The notes under the pieces were generated by a model. It was not told the origin of the DNA. It did not search any database and saw only the letters and a program-made list of their open reading frames with translations. Of a stretch of 16,223 nucleotides of DNA, positions 1-5,911 are shown piece by piece (position 1 is the first letter of the stretch; each line of letters starts with the position of its first letter). The position numbers and the translations under genes were made by a program. This DNA is from Fibrobacterota bacterium (GTDB lineage: Bacteria; Fibrobacterota; Chitinivibrionia; Chitinivibrionales; FEN-1185), in contig PLWQ01000021.1 in the NCBI GenBank assembly GCA_003165595.1, positions 1 to 16,223 of the forward strand, read 5' to 3'.

Positions 1-5
1 ATTCC

Positions 6-82
6 ATAAAGGCCTCCTTCTTAGGAATGTGGTTTGTGGGACGAAGCAACAACTATAAGCTACGTTCCGCGGGGGCCTTTAT
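6..82. repeat. Inverted repeat flanking the 5' region of the first gene
   Basis: ATAAAGGCC at 6-14 is answered exactly by GGCCTTTAT at 74-82. Reading inward, 15-17 (TCC) faces 71-73 (GGG), which adds two Watson-Crick pairs and one T-G wobble, so the arms are 12 bp with one imperfection. The intervening 53 bases are not themselves clearly paired. There is no T-run after the right arm, so a terminator of an upstream gene is not well supported. It may be an operator or chance; its right arm abuts a TATAAT hexamer. Confidence 0.4.
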
Positions 83-83
83 C

Positions 84-89
84 TATAAT
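84..89 (+). promoter_or_regulatory. Candidate -10 hexamer for the first gene
   Basis: An exact TATAAT lies about 104 bases upstream of the chosen start at 193. No good -35 hexamer is seen 16-18 bases upstream (the 17-base position reads TACGTT), so this would be a weak or activator-dependent promoter. Only the hexamer is seen; promoter activity is inferred. Confidence 0.3.
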
Positions 90-192
90 ATCACGTCGCT
101 GAATCATGACCGTCCGCATTCGCAAAAACCCTCGGCTCGCGGGCGGTTGGTTCTTCAAGAAACATTGGTGGTTTGCCGAAAGGAGCCTTCGC

Positions 193-1422
193 ATGAAAAC
201 TGACTGGAACAGAAACCTCTTTCTTTTGCTCCTAGTCTGCCAGGTGTCTTTGTGGGCCACGGTACGATCAGGCACGGGCGATGCCCCGGATCCTCCCTAC
301 CAGCCCGACACCGCGATATGCATCGACTTCTCCCTGATGGACGACTCCTGCAGCTCAAAGATCATTCACCAGTGTCCCAGCACCGAGAACGACCTGTGGA
401 TCAGGGGCGATTCCATACGGTCGGCGCATGGAATAGAAGCCGATTCCGTGCTTGGCGCATTGGCGATACAACGGGCGATACCGGTTTCGAATCCTTCGGC
501 GGTCGGCCCGGTGTTCGATTCCCTGTTCGATTCCCTGTGCGTCGTCGCACCGGTGAAGGGCTGGACAAAGTCCGTGCACCTCCAGCCAGGCGCTTTCTAC
601 ATAAAGACCTCGGAGGGCGGTTACGGCTTGCTGGTGATCTTCGGCCAGTACATCGGCGGGATAGACAGGTATTATTACTACTGGGCGTACCAGGAAGACG
701 GGATGCGCTGGTTGTACAAGAGCATAGGTCCGGTGTCCGACAGAGACTCGGTTTTCGTGGAGCCGTTCTGTTTTTCCGGCCGGCACGACCCGATCTTCGT
801 GCTCAAGGACAGCGCGGACTTGACGCTGTTGCACCGCACGATCGATTCGCTCACGAACCTTGCCGCCGCGATCGGGATCGCGAAGCCTGGCTACCCTTCG
901 TGGGGAGGCATTGGAGTGTCGTACAACATGCCAGCGTTATATCCTCCGGTGGAGGGAATGCACGACTCGGTCGCGGTCCTTCTTTCTCAGGGGAATGCTC
1001 GCTCCTTTCCCGATCCGGGCGGAACGTTCGAGGCTCTGCTCGTTACCCTGCTCAGGAAGGAAGACCCGGTCTCGATAATCGGCAACGACACTGTTGAGGC
1101 CGTGCCGCTTCTGCGGATGCTCGGGCAGATCCCGGACGCCGCCTTGCCGCACTCCGTTGGAAACACGGTGATAAACGGCATGCAAGGGGCTATTCGTTAT
1201 CTCCGGGTGCAAAGGGCCGTCGAGCTTCGCCTTGACCGGCCGCGACACGTTTCCATTATGGTGTTTGACTGCCTGGGAAAAAGGCTGGCCGTGGTGTTTG
1301 ACGGCGTTATCGCGGCGGGTACGCGGTGTTTTTCTTTGTCGGGCTACTCAGGAGGGGTCAGCCTGGTGCGCCTTCAGGTTGAAAATGCAGAATGCGTGCT
1401 TGTAGACCTTCCAATGCGCTAA
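193..1422 (+). CDS. Secreted protein of unknown function with T9SS-like C-terminal region
   Basis: I do not recognise a catalytic family. The ATG at 193 is preferred over the in-frame ATG at 106 because AGGAG at 181-185 sits just upstream and the protein then begins with a normal export signal (MKTDWNRN followed by the hydrophobic run LFLLLLVCQVSLWA). The mature part of about 385 residues has an aromatic patch (DRYYYYWAYQ near residue 160) and many Asp-Ser pairs. The last 70 residues resemble a sorting domain: a strand around VFDCLGKRLAVVF, then GGVSLVRLQV, and a C-terminal Arg. A perfect 12-bp in-frame tandem repeat at 514-537 encodes FDSL twice. It stands alone on the + strand, with a hairpin downstream at 1468. 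Export is well supported; function is unknown. Confidence 0.8.
   Translation: MKTDWNRNLFLLLLVCQVSLWATVRSGTGDAPDPPYQPDTAICIDFSLMDDSCSSKIIHQCPSTENDLWIRGDSIRSAHGIEADSVLGALAIQRAIPVSNPSAVGPVFDSLFDSLCVVAPVKGWTKSVHLQPGAFYIKTSEGGYGLLVIFGQYIGGIDRYYYYWAYQEDGMRWLYKSIGPVSDRDSVFVEPFCFSGRHDPIFVLKDSADLTLLHRTIDSLTNLAAAIGIAKPGYPSWGGIGVSYNMPALYPPVEGMHDSVAVLLSQGNARSFPDPGGTFEALLVTLLRKEDPVSIIGNDTVEAVPLLRMLGQIPDAALPHSVGNTVINGMQGAIRYLRVQRAVELRLDRPRHVSIMVFDCLGKRLAVVFDGVIAAGTRCFSLSGYSGGVSLVRLQVENAECVLVDLPMR
514..537 (+). repeat. 12-bp in-frame tandem duplication
   Basis: TTCGATTCCCTG occurs twice back to back (514-525 and 526-537) inside the first gene, giving FDSLFDSL. The copies are identical, consistent with slippage. 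Confidence 0.85.
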
Positions 1423-1467
1423 AGCTCGGAATTCTGGGCAAAATCAAATCAGGTCAACATGATCGTG

Positions 1468-1494
1468 GGGGAAGCATAAAACATGACCTTCCCC
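1468..1494. terminator. Hairpin after the first gene
   Basis: GGGGAAG at 1468-1474 pairs perfectly with CTTCCCC at 1488-1494. Inside, CAT and ATG can pair around an AAAAC loop, with two bases bulged. It lies 46 bases past the stop at 1422. There is no T-run, so factor-independent termination is uncertain; it could protect the 3' end instead. Confidence 0.4.
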
Positions 1495-1611
1495 ATTGCA
1501 AACAGCTTTGATTCGCGGGCGGTTCTTTATTTTTAGCGAATAAATAGCAATCCAAGATAAAACGTAATATTATGATGATGGAATTTAAGCTATTTCTCAA
1601 GGAGGTATTCC

Positions 1612-2025
1612 ATGATAGCGACATTGAAAGAGGCCCCGAAAAGCACGAAATCCCCTTCCCAGCTCATCGATGACAGAATCGCAGAACTTGGTGACTGGAG
1701 AGGCGAGGTGCTCGCCCGTATCCGCAAGCTTATCAGGGACGCAGACCCCGAAGTGTCTGAGGAGTGGAAGTGGCGGGGAGTTCCTGTCTGGTCGGATAAC
1801 GGGATGATCTGCACCGGCGAGACCTACAAGGATCATGTGAAGATTACTTTTGCCAAGGGAGCTTCACTGAAGGACCCTGACGGCCTGTTCACCCAGGATG
1901 GAACAGTAAGGCGTGCTATTGACTTCTGCGAAGGCGACAAGCTGAATGAGAAGTCCCTAAAGGCCCTTATTCAGGCAGCCGTTACTCTAAATAAGGCCGG
2001 CCGCAAGACTTCGCATGAGAGGTGA
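1612..2025 (+). CDS. DUF1801 domain-containing protein
   Basis: This 137-residue protein has no signal peptide or membrane segment and should be cytosolic, unlike its neighbours. The start is fixed by a strong ribosome binding site, AAGGAGG at 1599-1605, six bases before the ATG. The pattern is that of the DUF1801 (PF08818, YdhG-like) family: an N-terminal helix with GDWRGEVLARIRKLIRDADPEV (residues 27-48), then the hallmark EEWKWRGVPVWSDNGMICTG, a strand with KDHVKITFAKGA, a segment reading DPDGLF, and a C-terminal helix around LIQAAV. The length is typical. The family has no settled biochemical function. The AT-rich gap upstream and the lack of functional link to the secreted proteins suggest an independent gene. 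Confidence 0.85.
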   Translation: MIATLKEAPKSTKSPSQLIDDRIAELGDWRGEVLARIRKLIRDADPEVSEEWKWRGVPVWSDNGMICTGETYKDHVKITFAKGASLKDPDGLFTQDGTVRRAIDFCEGDKLNEKSLKALIQAAVTLNKAGRKTSHER

Positions 2026-2353
2026 TCTGCTCCACAAACGGAGGATGAGACGAATTCTATTATCAATTACATGGTCAAATGTCGGGTGCACAGGTCATCT
2101 GTAAAAGCTGCTCAAAACATCTGTGAACCACGATAATCTCCGACCGTGCCCCCGTTGCAGAGCCGGGAACAAGTATTGGAAATCTTCCCCTATCATGTAT
2201 TTTGCAGGAGTGGGATCCAAAACCCGGGAAGAAACTTTGCAACGACAACACTTCCGGCTATGCCCACGATTGAAATCTAAGGTCGAGGGTTCTTGACTTG
2301 TGGCAAAGCCGGGAACTGGGAACGCTGATGGTCAATCCGGGGGGAGTGTGGAC
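2026..2353. other. 328-base intergenic region, no gene seen
   Basis: No convincing reading frame or RNA gene was found on either strand. The decamer AGCCGGGAAC occurs twice (about 2161 and 2308). TTGGAA followed after 16 bases by TATTTT (about 2177-2204) is a weak promoter candidate for the propeller gene. A strong purine run, GGGGGGAG at 2339-2346, serves as that gene's ribosome binding site. Confidence 0.4.
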
Positions 2354-3625
2354 ATGGGAACCTGTGAATACAAAATGTGCGGGGCTAAGTTTTTTCGAAT
2401 TGGATGCCTTTTGAGGAATCTTGCCGCTGGTGTAGGGCTCCTGCTCTTGTCTTCGCATACGGCAAGTGCTCAATGGATACTGGGACAGGGGATGGCGGGT
2501 GTCACCATTTCCGCACTTGCCGCGAACGGCAGCGACATCTTTGCTGTTGCCGGCGGCGAGGTCTTTCTATCCGCCAACAACGGCGCTACCTGGACCGCGG
2601 CCGGCCTCTCGAATACTGAAGCCGCCTGTCTTGCCGTGGCCGGAAGCAATGTTTTTGCCGGAGCTTTTAACGGCGTCTACTTGTCCGCCAACAACGGGTC
2701 AAGCTGGAATACAGTCGGCGTCCTCCCCGCGAATACATCCGTCTCCTGTCTTGCCGCGAGCGGCAGTACTATTTTTGCCGGGACTTCCCGTGGCGCGGTC
2801 TTTCTATCCACCAACGGCACAGGCTGGGCCGAGGTCGATTCCGGCCTCCCCGAGAATACTACTATCTCCTGTCTTGCCGTGAGCGGCAGCACTATCTTTG
2901 CCGGGACTCAGGGGTTCGGTGTTTTCCTATCCGCCAACAACGGCTTAAGCTGGGATGCGGCCAATTCCGGCATCCCGTCGACACAGTTCGGCTCTCTTAC
3001 TTCTGTTGGGTGTTTTGCAGTGAGCGGCAGCACTATCTTTGCCGGGACAGGCGCCGGGGTTTTCCTATCCGCCAACAAAGGCTCAAGCTGGACCGCGGTC
3101 AATTCCGGCCTTCCCTCAAATACCAATGTCCGCTCCCTCGCCGTGAGCGGCGGCACTATCTTTGCCGGAACCAGCGCCGGGGTTTTCCTGTCCACCAGTA
3201 AAGGCGCGAGCTGGACTGCGGTCAATTCCGGCCTTGCGAGTACCAATATCATGTCTCTTGCCGTGACCGGCAGTACTATTCTTGCCGGGACCTACGGTAG
3301 CGGTGCATGGCGCAGGCCACTTTCGGAAATGCTGGGCGTAATCAATCCTAACCCACAACAGGGATTGGCAAAGCCGTATGCCCGTGGATTCAAAATAATT
3401 ATCAGGAAGGGCGGCATTGCCGTATTGTTGCCGGGAACCTTGAATAACGGCGCATTAAACGTTGAATTGGTCAATAGTGCCGGAAGGAGAATCTATTCAG
3501 CCACACATCAGGCCGATAATGGGACTCTCACTGCTCCGGTAACCGGATTGTCAACAGGCACATATCTAATGTCAATTACAGGCAACAAGACTACGCTGTC
3601 GTCATCGTTTGTTGTTGCGAAATGA
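2354..3625 (+). CDS. Secreted seven-bladed beta-propeller protein with T9SS sorting domain
   Basis: The ATG at 2354 is chosen because GGGGGGAG lies seven bases upstream; a GTG at 2300 gives a longer form with no better site. Residues 1-40 are a signal peptide (hydrophobic AAGVGLLLL, cleavage likely after TASA before Q). Residues 51-322 hold seven repeats of about 38-47 residues with the core 'SCLAVSGSTIFAGT..GVFLSANNGSSWTAVNSGL'. The S-x-N-x-G-x-x-W part resembles a BNR/Asp-box turn, so a seven-bladed propeller is the natural reading. The last 80 residues form a sorting domain (VELVNSAGRRIYSA, then GTYLMSITGN, then SSFVVAK). Such proteins are usually surface or extracellular binding proteins; no catalytic residues are evident, so adhesion or ligand binding is inferred. 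It converges with the beta-helix gene at 3711. Confidence 0.85.
   Translation: MGTCEYKMCGAKFFRIGCLLRNLAAGVGLLLLSSHTASAQWILGQGMAGVTISALAANGSDIFAVAGGEVFLSANNGATWTAAGLSNTEAACLAVAGSNVFAGAFNGVYLSANNGSSWNTVGVLPANTSVSCLAASGSTIFAGTSRGAVFLSTNGTGWAEVDSGLPENTTISCLAVSGSTIFAGTQGFGVFLSANNGLSWDAANSGIPSTQFGSLTSVGCFAVSGSTIFAGTGAGVFLSANKGSSWTAVNSGLPSNTNVRSLAVSGGTIFAGTSAGVFLSTSKGASWTAVNSGLASTNIMSLAVTGSTILAGTYGSGAWRRPLSEMLGVINPNPQQGLAKPYARGFKIIIRKGGIAVLLPGTLNNGALNVELVNSAGRRIYSATHQADNGTLTAPVTGLSTGTYLMSITGNKTTLSSSFVVAK
2504..3319 (+). repeat. Seven tandem propeller-blade repeats, conserved at DNA level
   Basis: The blades begin near 2504, 2618, 2738, 2861, 3002, 3128 and 3248. The word GGCAGCACTATCTTTGCCGG recurs exactly in blades 4 and 5 and with one or two changes in blades 3, 6 and 7. 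Blades 5 and 6 also match through GCCGGGGTTTTCCT and CGGTCAATTCCGGCCTT. Identity at silent positions points to recent duplication or gene conversion. Confidence 0.8.
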
Positions 3626-3677
3626 CCAAAGTGCACGATCAAAGGATGATCGTGGCACCCGTTGTCATTCTTGGTCA
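3623..3677. terminator. Nested hairpin between convergent genes, possible bidirectional terminator
   Basis: The outer arms TGACCAA (3623-3629, starting at the propeller stop codon) and TTGGTCA (3671-3677) are perfect complements. The inner arms GTGCACGATC (3631-3640) and GATCGTGGCAC (3648-3658) pair with a single bulged G. It lies between the stops of two convergent genes and could end transcription from both sides. There is no long T-run on either strand, so rho-independent action is uncertain. Confidence 0.55.
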
Positions 3678-3710
3678 CACAGCGTGCCCGTGCGATGCGA
3701 GTGATTCCTG

Positions 3711-5627
3711 TCACCGGCCGGGGACTACAACTTCGGACAGGCCTCCCATCCGTGACGACGAAGTGGCAGGTCGCAGGACTATCAAACCGAAGGTGCCATG
3801 CGTCAGCCGCAACTTCTGGGTGCTGATGAGACGGCCGCGAAGATCGAAGGCACAAGACCCGGACATACCTAGTCCCGCATGTTGTTTGGCACAGGACAAC
3901 GACGGCCGCACGCTTGACGAACCATAGAGCCACGCACCCGCGTCCGCAGGCTGGTCCAAAGGGCGCGCTACCCCGGCAATGTCGTCAAACACCGGCACAA
4001 TGGCTCCTGCGCCGCGAGCGGGGCTGGTAGCCCTAAGCTTGAGGAAGTCCGGAGTAGACGCGTCCGTTGAAACGAACTGCGGGTCGGCCACCTTCCCGTG
4101 CACATCGAACCCCTGCCCTTGCCAACCGCTGAATCCCCCTGTCCCGAAGGAAAACGGTCGGGTGAGTCGCGGCCCCCAATAGATATTGTTGTCAACCTGG
4201 TAATTCGTGAGAGCGCCGGAAAGGGAAATGCCGGACGCATAATTGATCGTCGTGTCGGTGTAGAAAAGGTTGTTCTTGACCACAGTGTTGGTCGCGCCGC
4301 CGCTCACCAGATCGGCGTCCGATTCGGAATAGCAGGAGTTGTCGAAAATCGTCACGTCCTCACTCATCCCCACCGTCGGATAGGTCAACAGGCTGATACT
4401 GCCGTTGTGAAAAAGGTTGTTGCGGACGGACACGTGTTTCGCGGCCACGCCTATGCCCCCGCTGCGGAACAGGTTCCCGTCGGCAACGCAGTAGCTTTGG
4501 TACTCGATGGCGCCGCTGTACTGCGGGTGAAACCCCATGTTCAAATCAAACTGGTTTCCAAGTACGTACGCCTGGCTGGTGCTGCCACGGCATGTGATGT
4601 TGTCGTAGTTGGCGTTGCTCTCGTCGATGTCATTGTAGGCGATGAACGCTTTCGACCCGCCCTGGCTGCGGAAGAAATGCTGGTTCCCCTTTAGTCTGCG
4701 CGAAACAATGCCGACCATAGCGAGATGGTTGAGCGAATCAACGAAGCAGCCATACCATCCGTAGTCGTGATATAAACAATCGAAAAGGAATGTGTAAAGG
4801 CCGCCGCCATCGATTGCGTCTCGTCCAACGCTGTCTATCTCAACCCGCAGAAAGAGAGTATTCATCGCATTCGCGTTGACAACCGCTGCTCGCTGGTTGG
4901 GCGAGGCGTTTCCGTTGCCTATCGAGTCGAACGAGGAACGGATGTGGATGTCCATGAAACGGCAGTCGCTTGCCCCGGAAACGTTGACAATCCCCCATCC
5001 GTCGGTGGTGCAATAGAGCATCGGCAGAACAGACGACGGTCTATTCGGGTCGCTGTAGGACCCGACGATCATCGGTCCGGTATTGGATACGGTAATGGGC
5101 GGGACCGTGAACCGATCGCCATTGCGCAGCAGGATGCGTGTGTTGGGGCCACCCTTGTTCGAGATTGCGTAGTCCGGGGTGGCCAGCGGCGAGGTCGTCG
5201 ACGTGCCCGCAGCTGTGTTGCTGCCGTCCGTCGCGACGTAGTAGGTGGTGCCGGAGAATGGCGTTACTTCGACTTGCGTTGTCGAAATGGCGGGATAGCC
5301 GAGACGATCGTGGACTGTCAACTGGATCGTGTACGTACCCGGGTTCTCGTACACATGAGCGGCCACGAACCCGCGCGCAACCGTGTGTCTGCCCGCGGGG
5401 TCGGTGCCGTCACGGTCGAAGTTCCAGTCGAAGTTCGCGTTGACGTAGTCGCCTCCGTCAAGTCCTGACGTCGTGGTCGCGTCGACGAAGACTGCAAGCG
5501 GAGCAACGCCTGTCGTGCGGCTTGCGCCGATTTGCGGAGTGATGGCGGCCCACAAGCTCGACCCGGCAGCCACGGCACAGCACAGAACCACGCTTCCCGC
5601 CAGGCAGTTCATCCTCCGTCTCCTCAT
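3711..5627 (-). CDS. Secreted PKD-domain and right-handed beta-helix protein, polysaccharide-lyase-like
   Basis: The ATG at 5627 gives a basic n-region (MRRRRM) before a hydrophobic signal (LAGSVVLCCAVAAGSSLWA). An ATG at 5612 has a GAGGAG seven bases upstream and is a close alternative; an upstream ATG at 5663 lacks a site. Residues 32-122 form a PKD domain (GVAPLAVFVDAT, DWNFDRDG, HVYENPGTYTIQLTVHD). From about 129 (TYYVATDGSNTAAG) to 560 is a right-handed parallel beta-helix with recurring N/D-rich turns (NALFLRVEIDS-like rungs, VKNNLFYTD, VRNNLFHNG, VDNNIYWG). This fold is common in pectate-lyase-like and other polysaccharide lyases or hydrolases; I cannot pick catalytic residues. The final 65 residues include AFDLRGRLIS, a degenerate sorting-domain strand, ending in VVVPGR. 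It is the last gene of the minus block, behind a hairpin at 5756, so it probably has its own promoter. Confidence 0.82.
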   Translation of the reverse strand: MRRRRMNCLAGSVVLCCAVAAGSSLWAAITPQIGASRTTGVAPLAVFVDATTTSGLDGGDYVNANFDWNFDRDGTDPAGRHTVARGFVAAHVYENPGTYTIQLTVHDRLGYPAISTTQVEVTPFSGTTYYVATDGSNTAAGTSTTSPLATPDYAISNKGGPNTRILLRNGDRFTVPPITVSNTGPMIVGSYSDPNRPSSVLPMLYCTTDGWGIVNVSGASDCRFMDIHIRSSFDSIGNGNASPNQRAAVVNANAMNTLFLRVEIDSVGRDAIDGGGLYTFLFDCLYHDYGWYGCFVDSLNHLAMVGIVSRRLKGNQHFFRSQGGSKAFIAYNDIDESNANYDNITCRGSTSQAYVLGNQFDLNMGFHPQYSGAIEYQSYCVADGNLFRSGGIGVAAKHVSVRNNLFHNGSISLLTYPTVGMSEDVTIFDNSCYSESDADLVSGGATNTVVKNNLFYTDTTINYASGISLSGALTNYQVDNNIYWGPRLTRPFSFGTGGFSGWQGQGFDVHGKVADPQFVSTDASTPDFLKLRATSPARGAGAIVPVFDDIAGVARPLDQPADAGAWLYGSSSVRPSLSCAKQHAGLGMSGSCAFDLRGRLISTQKLRLTHGTFGLIVLRPATSSSRMGGLSEVVVPGR

Positions 5628-5755
5628 CTTCGGGCAGTCAAGGGATAGGGCTTTCGGCCGCATCGACGTGTTGCGGAGTTGCCGCCAAAGACTCTTCCCC
5701 CTAATCCCACACTCGCCGATGGACCCTATAGTCGCACGGAGCGCCCGGGCGCCAT

Positions 5756-5780
5756 AAGCCTCCCCCGCCGGGGAGGCTTT
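5756..5780. terminator. Strong GC-rich hairpin between GH2-like and beta-helix genes
   Basis: AAGCCTCCCC (5756-5765) and GGGGAGGCTT (5770-5779) are perfect 10-bp complements around a CGCC loop. The T-run is short on both strands. Its position, past the GH2-like stop and ahead of the next start, suggests it ends the GH2-like transcript on the minus strand. Confidence 0.65.
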
Positions 5781-5793
5781 CTAGCGGCCAATC

Positions 5794-5902
5794 TTCCTTT
5801 TTTCTCTGTGGCTGTGGTGAATCTTTTCTTCTTTGCGTCCTTGGCGCCTTTGCGGTGAATCTTCTTTCCTTCTCTGTGTCCTCTGTGTCTCTGTGGTGAA
5901 TC
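5794..5902 (-). repeat. GATTCACC intergenic repeat cluster (three units)
   Basis: On the minus strand three units each begin GATTCACC, at 5902, 5861 and 5823, i.e. 41 and 38 bases apart. The first continues ACAGAGACACAGAGGACACA, the second GCAAAGGCGCCAAGGACGCA, the third ACAGCCACAGAGAAAAAAGG. A shorter GATTGGCC follows at 5793. This is the kind of widespread intergenic repeat known from many environmental genomes, often mis-translated as HRDTEDTEK-like or AKAPRTQR-like peptides. It begins nine bases past the GH2-like stop. Function unknown. Confidence 0.8.
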
Positions 5903-5911
5903 CTCTCTTCG

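Noticed and set aside
2270-2320. tRNA-like T-arm (GGTCGAGGGTTC)
   Set aside because: No acceptor stem, anticodon arm or D-arm can be built around it.
4098-4694. 198-codon + strand frame opposite the beta-helix gene
   Set aside because: Antisense to a protein with signal peptide, PKD domain and helix rungs; its product has no recognisable features.
5794-5902. CRISPR array
   Set aside because: Although units are spaced 38-41 bases, only the 8-base head is constant and the bodies are related to each other, so there are no unique spacers; no cas genes are near.
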